Shown one piece after another: positions 42,655 through 51,563 of a stretch of 64,000 nucleotides of DNA. The notes beneath the pieces are model-generated. The model saw only the letters and a list, made by a program, of their open reading frames with translations. It did not search any database and was not told the DNA's origin. The DNA lies in the NCBI RefSeq assembly GCF_017742215.1, contig NZ_JAGHKP010000001.1:744001-808000 (forward strand), read 5' to 3'. The stretch's first letter is position 1; every line of letters begins with the position of its first letter. This DNA is from Chitinophaga chungangae. Lineage in GTDB: Bacteria; Bacteroidota; Bacteroidia; Chitinophagales; Chitinophagaceae. The position numbers were made by a program, and so were the translations under genes.

Positions 42655-43602
42655 ATGGAGCATATGGTAAACAGGAAAAGGAAGCATCTCAAACGCTGGC
42701 AAGTATTTTTATGGTCTTTTAAGGATGCGTTCACAGAATTGCAGGCTAACGACCCCCTGCGCATGGCCGGCGCTACCGCGTTTTTCACCACCTTCGCGCT
42801 TCCCGCTATCCTGGTTATCATTCTTCAGGCGCTGCGCCTGCTTTTCGAGCCGCGCGTCATTTCACGCCGGTTGTTCGCGCAACTGATAGAGATCATCGGG
42901 CCGGAAGTGACGCATGAAGTGGTGGAAACGCTGAAAGCCTTCAGGGGCATCGCGCAGAACTGGCTGATCGCTATCGCGGGGTTTGTTTTTCTGGTGTTTG
43001 TAGCCACTACCTTGCTGAAAGTAATGACCAGCTCGGTGAACCAGCTGTGGCGCGTAAGGCCCATTGCGGCGGGGAATTTCAGGCATATCATGCTCAGCCG
43101 TTTACGCGGCCTGGCGCTGATCCTCCTTACCGGCGTGCTTTTCGTGATGGGCATTCTCGCCGATTCCGCGCAGGGCTTTATCGGGAAATACGTTTCGCAT
43201 TATGCGCCCGCGCTTTCTATTTATTTCAACGGCGTTTTACGGTACGGCATTTCCATCGTTACCGTTACGCTGTGGTTTGCCCTGGTGTTTTTCCTGCTGC
43301 CGGACGGCAGGCCGCGCTGGAAAATACTCTTCACCGGCGCGTTGGTTACCAGTGTGCTGTTTAATATCGGGAAACTTATTTTGCGCTGGCTGCTCACGTA
43401 CAGCAACATCAACAGCATTTACGGAGCGTCCGCATCCACGGTGCTGCTGCTGCTGTTCGTGTTTTACGTGGCCCTGATCTTTTATTACGGCGCATCTTTC
43501 GCGAACGTATGGGCCAATGCCAGCAACAAGCCCATCCAGCCCCTGCACTACGCCATCAAATACCAGCTCACCGACCTGGAACCGGAAAACGAAGAAGCGT
43601 GA
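42655..43602 (+). CDS. YihY/BrkB family inner-membrane protein
   Basis: 315 residues, about six membrane helices. Typical features: DPLRMAGATAFFTTFALPAILVIIL in the first helix, a loop of two short helices, then LPDGRPRWKILFTGALVTSVLFNIGKLILRWLLTYSN and YGASASTVLLLLFVFYVALIFYYGASFANVW. Function unclear; once called ribonuclease BN by mistake. The ATG at 42655 is chosen; an in-frame TTG lies nine bases upstream. Ends one base before the converging dehydrogenase gene. Confidence 0.85.
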   Translation: MEHMVNRKRKHLKRWQVFLWSFKDAFTELQANDPLRMAGATAFFTTFALPAILVIILQALRLLFEPRVISRRLFAQLIEIIGPEVTHEVVETLKAFRGIAQNWLIAIAGFVFLVFVATTLLKVMTSSVNQLWRVRPIAAGNFRHIMLSRLRGLALILLTGVLFVMGILADSAQGFIGKYVSHYAPALSIYFNGVLRYGISIVTVTLWFALVFFLLPDGRPRWKILFTGALVTSVLFNIGKLILRWLLTYSNINSIYGASASTVLLLLFVFYVALIFYYGASFANVWANASNKPIQPLHYAIKYQLTDLEPENEEA

Positions 43603-43603
43603 C

Positions 43604-45118
43604 CTATAAACCTTCCTGTTCCTTTATTTTTCGTATGTCCGCAGCCGGTATACTGTCCGCCTGGTTGCGCCATGCGCCGCGGATGTAGCTGGTAACGGCG
43701 GCCAGGTCTTCATCAGGCATAAATGCAAAACCTGGCATTTGTTCTCCCGTATTTTTTTTGCTTCCTTTTAGAACAAGCTGCACCAAGGCGGCGGCATCGC
43801 CCGTTACCACTTTGCTTCTGTCCAGCGCGGGAAAGGTTTTTTTAATACCGCGCCCGTCCGGTTTATGACAGGCTTCACAATAACTGGCGTACAACATTGC
43901 GCCTTTCGCCAGCGACGCGGTATTGCGGTTTACGGACTTGGGCAGCATCTTTAGATTGCCGGCGGATTGGATGGGAGAGAGACGGATGATCCGGTCGTCG
44001 TGCTCCTTTGGAAAACCCTGGCCGGGATTCCAGTCGCGGTTGCTGGTGGCAAGGTACACATCGCCGTAAGGCGAAACGCAAAGGTCGCGCAGGCGGCCGA
44101 AAATGCCGGTGAGATAAACGGTTTCTCCCAGCACCGAATCCTGCCGCTCATTCAGCCTGATCACGCGGAGACTGGCGTTCTTCAGCGTGCCCATGAGGAT
44201 CGTGTTTCTCCATTCGTGAATTTCGCCGGACATATAATGTTCGATACCTGCGGGCGCAATGGTGGGCGTCCAGGAGAATACGGGCGGGATGAACGCGAAT
44301 GTGTCCGCGTATGTTTTTTCTTTCGGCCGGTCTGCGTACCCTTCAATGTGCGGCCAGGCATAATATCCTTTTGGCCGGATAAGGTTCAGTTCATCGTCCG
44401 TCGCATCGCCGTGTTCCGACGCGAAAAAATTACCGTTCGATGTGTACGCCAATCCCTGGATATTACGATGACCGCGGCTCCACATGAGTTTGCCGGGATA
44501 AGGATTGTCGGCGGGCACGGAACCGTCCGTATTCATACGAAGTATTTTTCCGTTCAGCGAAGCGGTGTCCGGCGCATTGGGATAACGCGCCGCATCTCCG
44601 GTGGCGAGCATTACTTTCCCGTCCGGTGCGATGGTCACCCGGGAACCGTTGTGGCCGGTGTTGCCGGGAAATTCGAGCAGCAGCAGCGGGTCTTTCAACG
44701 TATCCGCCGTACGGGTGTAACGCACGAGTTTAGACACGATGGTGGAATCTTTTTTAAGGTGGGTATAGTCCACGAACACGTAAGGCTCGGTTGGGTGAAC
44801 CGCCATGCCCAACATGCCGAGCGAGCGCTGGCGGTACACTTCGGGGATGGTAAGCATCACTTTACGCTCGCCGGTTTCGGGCGTTACCGCGCTGATGCTG
44901 CCGCTTTGTTCGGTGAACCAGATGCGGCCGTCGGGTCCCCAGCAGATCTCCCAGGGAACGTTGAGGTCTTCTATCACCGTACTTACGCCGAGCACGGTAG
45001 CATCCAGTGCCAGCGCGCTTTCTGTGGGTTGTGAAAAGGATTTCCGTGGTTGCTGGCGGCAGGCGCTTCCCGCAACAAAACATACGAGCAGGAGCGAAAC
45101 ATTCCAGGATGTTGTCAT
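43604..45118 (-). CDS. PQQ-type sugar dehydrogenase with C-terminal cytochrome c domain (lipoprotein)
   Basis: 504 residues. Signal peptide with the probable lipobox AGSAC (Cys20). Residues about 40-400 are the six-bladed propeller of glucose/sorbosone dehydrogenases (VPWEICWGPDGRIWFTEQSG, SLGMLGMAVHPTEPYVFVDYT, HRNIQGLAYTSNGNFFASEHGDATDDELNLI). Residues about 415-495 are a cytochrome c with heme motif CEACH. It would oxidise a sugar in the periplasm and pass electrons to its own heme. PQQ synthesis genes are not in the window, so cofactor supply is uncertain. Confidence 0.85.
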   Translation of the reverse strand: MTTSWNVSLLLVCFVAGSACRQQPRKSFSQPTESALALDATVLGVSTVIEDLNVPWEICWGPDGRIWFTEQSGSISAVTPETGERKVMLTIPEVYRQRSLGMLGMAVHPTEPYVFVDYTHLKKDSTIVSKLVRYTRTADTLKDPLLLLEFPGNTGHNGSRVTIAPDGKVMLATGDAARYPNAPDTASLNGKILRMNTDGSVPADNPYPGKLMWSRGHRNIQGLAYTSNGNFFASEHGDATDDELNLIRPKGYYAWPHIEGYADRPKEKTYADTFAFIPPVFSWTPTIAPAGIEHYMSGEIHEWRNTILMGTLKNASLRVIRLNERQDSVLGETVYLTGIFGRLRDLCVSPYGDVYLATSNRDWNPGQGFPKEHDDRIIRLSPIQSAGNLKMLPKSVNRNTASLAKGAMLYASYCEACHKPDGRGIKKTFPALDRSKVVTGDAAALVQLVLKGSKKNTGEQMPGFAFMPDEDLAAVTSYIRGAWRNQADSIPAADIRKIKEQEGL

Positions 45119-45271
45119 TGGCTGATAAATATTTTCAGGTAAAAGGAGCGTGCGTTCTGACCGATATACCCGGTTTTCGGGTACGTTACCGAAAAATAGA
45201 GATTATTTCGTGAAATTCCAGCATGGAGATGTTTTTTTGAGATGACTTTTTTGTGAATGGTAACAAAACAG

Positions 45272-45296
45272 ACGGTAAACAAAAACAGTTTACCGT
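45272..45296. promoter_or_regulatory. Palindrome upstream of the phytoene-desaturase-like gene
   Basis: ACGGTAAAC (45272-45280), seven bases, GTTTACCGT (45288-45296): a perfect 9-bp inverted repeat ending 11 bp before the chosen ATG (45308). It could be an operator or a 5'-UTR hairpin. Confidence 0.5.
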
Positions 45297-45307
45297 ATAT
45301 TTACAAA

Positions 45308-46765
45308 ATGCAAAACCCGGAATACGATGCCGTAGTGGTGGGCGCGGGGCCGAACGGCCTTTCGGCCGCCATCGCGCTGCAACAGCAAGGCCTCAGGGTG
45401 TTGCTCATCGAAGGGAAGGCTACCGTCGGCGGCGGCTTGCGCAGTGCGGAGCTCACACTTCCCGGTTACCTGCACGACATCTGTTCCGCCATTCACCCGC
45501 TTGCCGCGGGCTCGCCTTTTTTTCAGACGTTGCCGCTGGCAGATCACGGCCTTCAATTCCTTCATCCAACATACGCTGCCGCGCATCCTTTCGATGGGGG
45601 GCATGCCGCGGTGCTAAGCAAAGACCTCGGTTTTACGCTCAGCACATTGGGGAAAGACGCGGAGACCTATAAAAAGCTGATCGCGCCGCTTTTGCGCGAC
45701 TGGCCATACATTGCGAACGACTCGCTCGGGCCTTTGCATTTTCCTTCGCACCCGTTCAAAATGGCGCGTTTCGGCCTGAAGGCCCTGCAGCCGCTTACCA
45801 CGCTGGCGCGCCGTTTTAAAGATCCTTTTGCCCGTGGCTTGCTTGCGGGCATGGGCGCACATGCCATCCAGCCGCTCGAAAATATCGCCACCTCCGCCAT
45901 TGCGCTCGTGCTGACCATCACCGGGCATTTGCAAGGCTGGCCATTGCCCAAAGGCGGCTCGCAGCAGATCGCGGATGCGCTGGCGGGGTATTTTATTTCC
46001 CTGGGCGGCGAGATCGTTACCAATACCTACATCAGCCGGCTGGAGCAGCTTCCCCCGCACCGCGCCCTGTTGCTGGACGTTACGCCCAAACAACTGCTGG
46101 AGATCGCCGGTCACCGTTTTTCTTCCATCTACAAATGGCAGTTGAAAAAATACCGTTACGGCATGGGCGTGTTCAAGATCGACTGGGCCCTTTCTTCTCC
46201 CGTTCCCTTTATCAATGCAGCCTGCCGCGAAGCGGGCACCGTACATATCGGCAATACGCTCGGCGAGATCGCGCAGGCGGAACGGGAAACCGCCGCCGGT
46301 CAGCATCCCGAACGGCCGTTCGTGCTGTTCGCGCAACAAAGCGAAACGGACCCTACGCGCGCGCCGGAAGGCGGGCACACGGCCTGGGCCTATTGCCATG
46401 TACCGAACGGCTCCACCAAAGACATGACCGCCGCCATCGAGAACCAGGTGGAAAGATTTGCCCCTGGCTTCCGTGATACCATTTTAGCGCGGCATACTTT
46501 TAACACCGAAGCGCTGGAAAACTACAATCCCAATTATATCGGCGGAGACATCAACGGAGGCATCATCGATATCCGCCAGCTATTTACCCGCCCGGCCCTG
46601 CGCCGTTCGCCGTACCGCACGTCCGCAAAGGGCATTTATGTCTGTTCGTCCTCCACGCCTCCCGGCGGCGGCGTGCATGGCATGTGCGGTTTTTACGCGG
46701 CAAAGTGTGCGTTATCGGACATTTTCAACATCAAAATTCCGGCCCTTGCCGGTGTTACCCGTTAG
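45308..46765 (+). CDS. Phytoene desaturase-like NAD(P)/FAD-dependent oxidoreductase
   Basis: 485 residues. FAD motif VVVGAGPNGLSAAIALQQQGLRVLLIEGKATVGGGLRS near the N-terminus, and a C-terminal FAD-contact region YVCSSSTPPGGGVHGMCGFYAA. It belongs to the CrtI/amine-oxidase group often labelled 'FAD-dependent oxidoreductase'; no other carotenoid genes are nearby, so the substrate is open. The start at 45308 (MQNPEYDAVVV) is preferred because 17 upstream in-frame codons would encode part of the palindrome and precede the dinucleotide fold. Confidence 0.82.
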   Translation: MQNPEYDAVVVGAGPNGLSAAIALQQQGLRVLLIEGKATVGGGLRSAELTLPGYLHDICSAIHPLAAGSPFFQTLPLADHGLQFLHPTYAAAHPFDGGHAAVLSKDLGFTLSTLGKDAETYKKLIAPLLRDWPYIANDSLGPLHFPSHPFKMARFGLKALQPLTTLARRFKDPFARGLLAGMGAHAIQPLENIATSAIALVLTITGHLQGWPLPKGGSQQIADALAGYFISLGGEIVTNTYISRLEQLPPHRALLLDVTPKQLLEIAGHRFSSIYKWQLKKYRYGMGVFKIDWALSSPVPFINAACREAGTVHIGNTLGEIAQAERETAAGQHPERPFVLFAQQSETDPTRAPEGGHTAWAYCHVPNGSTKDMTAAIENQVERFAPGFRDTILARHTFNTEALENYNPNYIGGDINGGIIDIRQLFTRPALRRSPYRTSAKGIYVCSSSTPPGGGVHGMCGFYAAKCALSDIFNIKIPALAGVTR

Positions 46766-47007
46766 CCGCCATTCCTCCCCGTCCGTTACCTTTTATCAAG
46801 TGGATGCAACTAATGGTCAAGCCAGTCGTCTTTCTTGTATAAAACGAAATAATATCGTCGTACCAGAAATTAAGTTTGTAATAAAGTACTCCAGTGCGTA
46901 AGAATAGGGATGAGCGGGAACGGATTGTGCGGGGCATCTCCGAACTTTACGGCATTAACCTCTGGCTCCAAATTACGACTTAACTAACTATAGAACTAGT
47001 ACCGCTT

Positions 47008-49422
47008 ATGAAGACACGATCCATATTAATCCTCCTGCTATTGACGGCCCTTAGCAATATCGTTTTTGCACAGGGTTCCGTGAGCGTGAAGATCGGCGAT
47101 GCCTCCGGCAACCCGCTTCCATATGCCAGCGTGGCCGTGCGCAAATCGTCGGACAGCAGCCTGCTGAAAGGCCAGATGAGCGATGCGGACGGCAAATGTT
47201 TCTTTGAAAAGATCGCACCCGGTTCATATTACCTCGATATTTCCCAGATGGGATTTACGCCCAAAAAAAGCGCCGTGTTCCAGGTGAAGAACGCGCTGGT
47301 AGACCTTAAGATCATCACGCTGGAAGCCGCTCCCAAAAGCCTGAAAGCCGTGGAAGTGACCGCGCAGAAACCTTTTATCGAAAGGTCGGAAGGGAAAACC
47401 ATCCTGAACGTGGAAAGCAGCGTGGCCGCCGCGGGAAACACCGTGCTCGACCTGCTTCGCCGCGCGCCGGGCATTACCGTGGATAAAGACGAGAACCTCG
47501 TCATGAAAGGCAAACAGGGCGTTACCGTTATGCTCGACGGCAAGCTCACCTATCTTTCCGCCGAAGCGCTCGCGGAACTGCTCAAAAGCATGACCGCCGA
47601 ATCCGTTTCACAGATCGAAATAATAACCAGTCCCAGCGCGAAATACGATGCGGCCGGCACGGCGGGCATCATCAATATCAAAACCAAAAAAGGGCAGATG
47701 ACCGGCACTAACGGCACGCTCACCCTGAGCGGCGGGGGCGGGCGGTATATGTTCTTTTCCACCGGTCTCAGCCTGAACTGGCGCACCAAAAAATTCAACG
47801 TATTTACGAATCTCAACTGGGCGGACCGCCAGTTTTTCAACACCCGCGAGCTGATCCGCAAAACGCCCGGCGACGAGCCGCTGCATTTCCAGCAGAACGT
47901 ATTCCAGAAAGGCCACTTCCTCAACCGCTCCGGCAAAGCGGGTATCGACTGGTACATCAACGACAAACATACCCTGGGCGTTATGGTGAACGCCTACCGC
48001 AACGCGTTCTGGCGCGATGCGCCCAGCGCCACGCAGATCTCGAGGCAGGGTGTAAAAGCGATCGATTCCGTGCTGTATTCCTCCGTGGAAGGCAACAACC
48101 GTTTCAACAGCACTTCATACAACCTCAACTATAAAATAAAGATCGACACCTCCGGCTCCGAGTTCACTATGGACGCAGATTACATGCAGTTCGACAACAA
48201 TATGAGAACATGGATGTCCGACAGCATCCTGCTGCTGCCCGCCAACATGGTGAAAGACCATAACTCCGTGCGCACGCTGCCGTACACAGACATTACCATC
48301 CGCAGCATTAAAGGCGACCTGGTGAGAGCGCTGAACAAAACCAGCAAGATAGAAGCCGGCGTGAAAGCCAGCTTTGTGACCACGCAGAACAACATGCGTT
48401 ACGATTCGCTGAAGAACGGCACGTATCAGCCCGTGTCCGAACAATACGATGAGTTTCTCTACGACGAGAATGTGCTGGCCGCTTACCTGATCTATAAAAA
48501 ACAGTTCAAAAAAACGGATTTCGTGATCGGGCTGCGTTTGGAACAGACCATTTCCGACGCCACGAGCAATTCGCTTAAAAGCAATGTGAAAAGGACCTAT
48601 CTCGATTATTTCCCCAACTTCACGGCCGATCATAAATTCTCCGACGATCACAAGCTGGGCATAACGTTCAACAAACGGATCAACCGCCCGGGCTACGGCA
48701 TGCTGAACCCGTTCATGTTTTTCCTGGACAAATACACGTACTTCCGCGGCAACTCCTATCTTACGCCGGAGTACATCCACAATACGGAACTGACGTACAC
48801 ATTCAAGAACAAATACATCGCCACGCTGGGTTACAGCCGCGTAAACGATGTGTACGACGAGTTCCTGATCCTGAACCCGGATACAAAAGTGACCATCAGC
48901 ACGAACAAAAACCTGGGCAAACAAAATTCCTATTCACTCAACTTCACCCTTCCCTTCGACCCGGTAAAATGGTGGAACACGAGCAACAACGCTTCGGTGT
49001 ATTACAACGAATACCAGATCCTGGATTCGCTGGGCAATTTCACGACGCGCCAGGTGGCATGGAACTTCAACTCCACCAATACTTTCACGCTGCCGAAAGA
49101 CTTCAAGTTCGAGCTGAGCGGCTGGTTCGAAGCGCCGAACGTGTATGGCATCTGGCGTTCGAAAGCCATGTGGAGCGTGAATTGCGGCGTGCAGAAGACC
49201 GTGCTCAAAAAGAAAGGCACCATCAAAGTGAACCTGAACGATATTTTCGCGTCGCAGCGTTTCCGCGGCGTGGCCGATTTCAACAATATTTACCTGAGCG
49301 TAAACAACCGTTGGCAGAACCGTACGCTGAACGTGGCTTTCAGCTACCGTTTCGGCAATACCAAAATGGAAACGAAAGAAAGGCAAAGCGGCACGGATGA
49401 AAGCCGCCGCGCAGGAAACTAG
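47008..49422 (+). CDS. TonB-dependent receptor with outer-membrane beta-barrel
   Basis: 804 residues. Signal peptide 1-22 (NIVFAQ), then a carboxypeptidase-regulatory-like domain (about 25-110, GNPLPYASVAVRKSSDSSLLKGQMSDADGKCFF), a plug domain (FIERSEGKTILNVESSVAAAGNTVLDLLRRAPGITV) and a beta-barrel (about 230-790). Belongs to the OMP_b-brl_3 type common in Bacteroidota; there is no partner SusD. Likely imports a metal chelate or small ligand, which cannot be named. A terminator-like hairpin follows. TAAGTTTG at 46871-46878 fits a -7 box but without a good -33 box. Confidence 0.85.
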   Translation: MKTRSILILLLLTALSNIVFAQGSVSVKIGDASGNPLPYASVAVRKSSDSSLLKGQMSDADGKCFFEKIAPGSYYLDISQMGFTPKKSAVFQVKNALVDLKIITLEAAPKSLKAVEVTAQKPFIERSEGKTILNVESSVAAAGNTVLDLLRRAPGITVDKDENLVMKGKQGVTVMLDGKLTYLSAEALAELLKSMTAESVSQIEIITSPSAKYDAAGTAGIINIKTKKGQMTGTNGTLTLSGGGGRYMFFSTGLSLNWRTKKFNVFTNLNWADRQFFNTRELIRKTPGDEPLHFQQNVFQKGHFLNRSGKAGIDWYINDKHTLGVMVNAYRNAFWRDAPSATQISRQGVKAIDSVLYSSVEGNNRFNSTSYNLNYKIKIDTSGSEFTMDADYMQFDNNMRTWMSDSILLLPANMVKDHNSVRTLPYTDITIRSIKGDLVRALNKTSKIEAGVKASFVTTQNNMRYDSLKNGTYQPVSEQYDEFLYDENVLAAYLIYKKQFKKTDFVIGLRLEQTISDATSNSLKSNVKRTYLDYFPNFTADHKFSDDHKLGITFNKRINRPGYGMLNPFMFFLDKYTYFRGNSYLTPEYIHNTELTYTFKNKYIATLGYSRVNDVYDEFLILNPDTKVTISTNKNLGKQNSYSLNFTLPFDPVKWWNTSNNASVYYNEYQILDSLGNFTTRQVAWNFNSTNTFTLPKDFKFELSGWFEAPNVYGIWRSKAMWSVNCGVQKTVLKKKGTIKVNLNDIFASQRFRGVADFNNIYLSVNNRWQNRTLNVAFSYRFGNTKMETKERQSGTDESRRAGN

Positions 49423-49446
49423 TTCAAACTAACCCGTTCATATCGA

Positions 49447-49482
49447 AAGTCCCGCTGTCGCCGCCATGACAACGGGCTTTTT
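49447..49482 (+). terminator. Terminator after the TonB-dependent receptor gene
   Basis: AAGTCCCGCTGTC pairs with GACAACGGGCTT (one bulged T, one wobble) and is followed by TTTATTTTG. It separates the receptor gene from the sigma-factor locus. Confidence 0.65.
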
Positions 49483-49549
49483 ATTTTGTTCAACAAGGTT
49501 TTGGGAACGGTTGCAATGTTAATGAAAAGGCGATGGCCTGAAAATTTCC

Positions 49550-49579
49550 TTTGGCCGAATCGAAATTTTCCTATTTTTA
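49550..49579 (+). promoter_or_regulatory. Predicted promoter of the sigma/SusCD locus
   Basis: TTTG (49550-49553), 18-bp spacer, TATTTTTA (49572-49579), a near match to the Bacteroidota promoter pattern. Start of transcription is expected near 49587, 35 bp before the sigma-factor ATG. Confidence 0.5.
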
Positions 49580-49621
49580 GGATGACTACGTTATGCTCTA
49601 AGTATTCCACATGCCGTTCCC

Positions 49622-50215
49622 ATGGAACCGATGAACAATGAAACCGAACTGGTACGTTATGCTGCTTCCGGCGATGCTACGGCATTTGCGGCGCTATTCA
49701 GGTTGTATAAGGACAAATTATACGGTTTCCTGCTGAAAGCCACGGGTGCGCCCGAGATGGCGGAAGACATTATACAGGACATTTTCCTGCGCCTGTGGAA
49801 GAACCGCGAAAAGCTTCCCGAAATCACCCATTTTGAAGGATATATTTACCAGGCGGCCCGCAACCAGGTGATCAATTCCCTGAAACGTATGGCCCGGGAG
49901 ACCCTCATTCTCGACGAGCTGGTTAAAACCCGCGAGGCCGGAAGAACGGACGCGGAAGACCGGCTGAATGTGCATGAAATGAACAAAAACCTGCATTCCG
50001 CGCTTGAAAAACTCACGCCCCGGCAGAAACTGGTGTACACGCTCAGCCGCGACAAAGGACTGAAACACGAGGAGATAGCCCGGTTCCTGGATATTTCCCC
50101 TTCCACCGTCAACAACCATCTCATCGAGGCATTGCGCCTTATCCGGCAGCAGCTCGCCGCCCGGCCGGAAGCCTTTACCATCCTCATTTTCTGCTTCCTG
50201 GAAAATTTTTTCTGA
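49622..50215 (+). CDS. ECF (FecI-like) RNA polymerase sigma factor
   Basis: 197 residues. Region 2 is about 10-75 (ATAFAALFRLYKDKLYGFLLKATGAPEMAEDIIQDIFLRLWKNRE), region 4 about 120-175 (LTPRQKLVYTLSRDKGLKHEEIARFLDISPSTVNNHL). The ending FTILIFCFLENFF is unusually hydrophobic. Directs transcription of the downstream SusC/SusD locus and is probably held inactive by FecR, encoded 57 bp downstream. Confidence 0.9.
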   Translation: MEPMNNETELVRYAASGDATAFAALFRLYKDKLYGFLLKATGAPEMAEDIIQDIFLRLWKNREKLPEITHFEGYIYQAARNQVINSLKRMARETLILDELVKTREAGRTDAEDRLNVHEMNKNLHSALEKLTPRQKLVYTLSRDKGLKHEEIARFLDISPSTVNNHLIEALRLIRQQLAARPEAFTILIFCFLENFF

Positions 50216-50272
50216 AAAAACCAGGTATACTTTTCTCCCCGATTGTCTATATAACCGGGTAAACCACTCAAT

Positions 50273-51442
50273 ATGTTGCGAGAACGATTGCTGTACCTCA
50301 TGGAAAGGTACTTTCAAGGCGCATGTACGGAGGATGAACGAAGGGAGCTGGCGCAATTCATCGGTACGGAGCAGGACGACGACCTGCTGAAAGAAGTGCT
50401 GGACGATACCTGGGAACGGTTTCAGCCTGAAAGTCCCATGCCCGAAGCGATGAGCGGCCGCATACAGCGGGCGCTGACCGGTGCGCCCGTGGTGCCCGTC
50501 CGCAAACGCCGGCCCCTGATGGCCGCGGCCGCGGCGGTATTGCTGCTGCTCGCGGCAGGCGGGCTGTGGCTGAGCCGCGAACAATCTGCCAGCGTTCAGC
50601 AACCGTCTGTGGCACAGGTGCAAAAAGCGCCCGTGCACGACGTGGCGCCGGGCGGCAGCAAAGCCGTGCTTACGCTCGGAGACGGCACGGTGATAGAGCT
50701 GGACAGTTCCCGTAACGGCGTGGTGGCGCAGCAGGGCAGCGTGAAGGTAGTGAAGCTCGCCAACGGCCAGCTGGCGTACGAGCGCGAAGGGCAGGCCCCC
50801 GCTGAGATATTGTTTAACACCATGCGCACGCCACGTGGCGGCGAATACCGCCTGACGCTGCCGGACGGCAGCCGCGTGTGGCTCAACGCCGCATCGTCTG
50901 TCACCTACCCGACGATGTTCGCCGGCGAGATCCGCGAAGTGTCTATTACCGGGGAGGCCTATTTTGAAGTAGCGGAACGGGCCGATATGCCGTTCCGTGT
51001 AAAAACGGCGGGAATGACGGTGGAAGTGCTCGGCACGCATTTTAACGTAAACGCTTATACGGAGGAAAAAACAATAAGGACCACATTGCTGGAAGGCGCT
51101 GTGAAAGTGCGCGCCGGAGGGAGCGAGGCCTTGCTGAAACCCGGTCAGCAGGCGGGTTTGCAGGGGAACGGTCGGCTGAACATCAAAAACAATGTGAACG
51201 TGGATGAAGTGGTGGCATGGAAAAACGGCCTGTTCCAGTTTACCGATGCGGACATGCCGGCCGTGATGCGGCAGCTGGAGAACTGGTACGACGTGAACGT
51301 GATCTACGAAGGGAACGTGCCCGAAAGAAGTTTCGGTGGCGCCATCCAGCGTTCGCTGCCATTGGCGCAGGTGCTGAAGATACTCGAAGAAAGCAATGTG
51401 AAATTCAGACTGGAAGGAAGAAATATATACGTTATGAAATAG
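50273..51442 (+). CDS. FecR-family anti-sigma factor/sensor
   Basis: 389 residues. The cytoplasmic N-terminus (about 1-75, sigma binding) is followed by one membrane helix (about 80-100, LMAAAAAVLLLLAAGGLWL) and a periplasmic FecR domain (MRTPRGGEYRLTLPDGSRVWLNAASSVTYPTMF and VSITGEAYFEVAE) plus a C-terminal DUF4974-type domain (about 310-389, FQFTDADMPAVMRQLENWYDVNVIYEG). Receives the ligand signal from the STN domain of the SusC protein encoded next. Confidence 0.9.
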   Translation: MLRERLLYLMERYFQGACTEDERRELAQFIGTEQDDDLLKEVLDDTWERFQPESPMPEAMSGRIQRALTGAPVVPVRKRRPLMAAAAAVLLLLAAGGLWLSREQSASVQQPSVAQVQKAPVHDVAPGGSKAVLTLGDGTVIELDSSRNGVVAQQGSVKVVKLANGQLAYEREGQAPAEILFNTMRTPRGGEYRLTLPDGSRVWLNAASSVTYPTMFAGEIREVSITGEAYFEVAERADMPFRVKTAGMTVEVLGTHFNVNAYTEEKTIRTTLLEGAVKVRAGGSEALLKPGQQAGLQGNGRLNIKNNVNVDEVVAWKNGLFQFTDADMPAVMRQLENWYDVNVIYEGNVPERSFGGAIQRSLPLAQVLKILEESNVKFRLEGRNIYVMK

Positions 51443-51563
51443 AACGGACTGCCCGGTCAAAAAAAAGCCAGAAATGCTGCGAACATCTCTGGCGGACGTT
51501 TGGCGGGGAATATCAGAACAATCGGTAAGACAGCCTAATTATTCAACCAAACAATGCAAATGT

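Noticed and set aside
46894..46983. Short frame (29 codons from GTG) upstream of the TonB receptor gene, arginine-rich, reading like a helix-turn-helix fragment.
   Set aside because: No ATG, no ribosome-binding site, no family recognised; a chance frame in the 5' leader is more likely.
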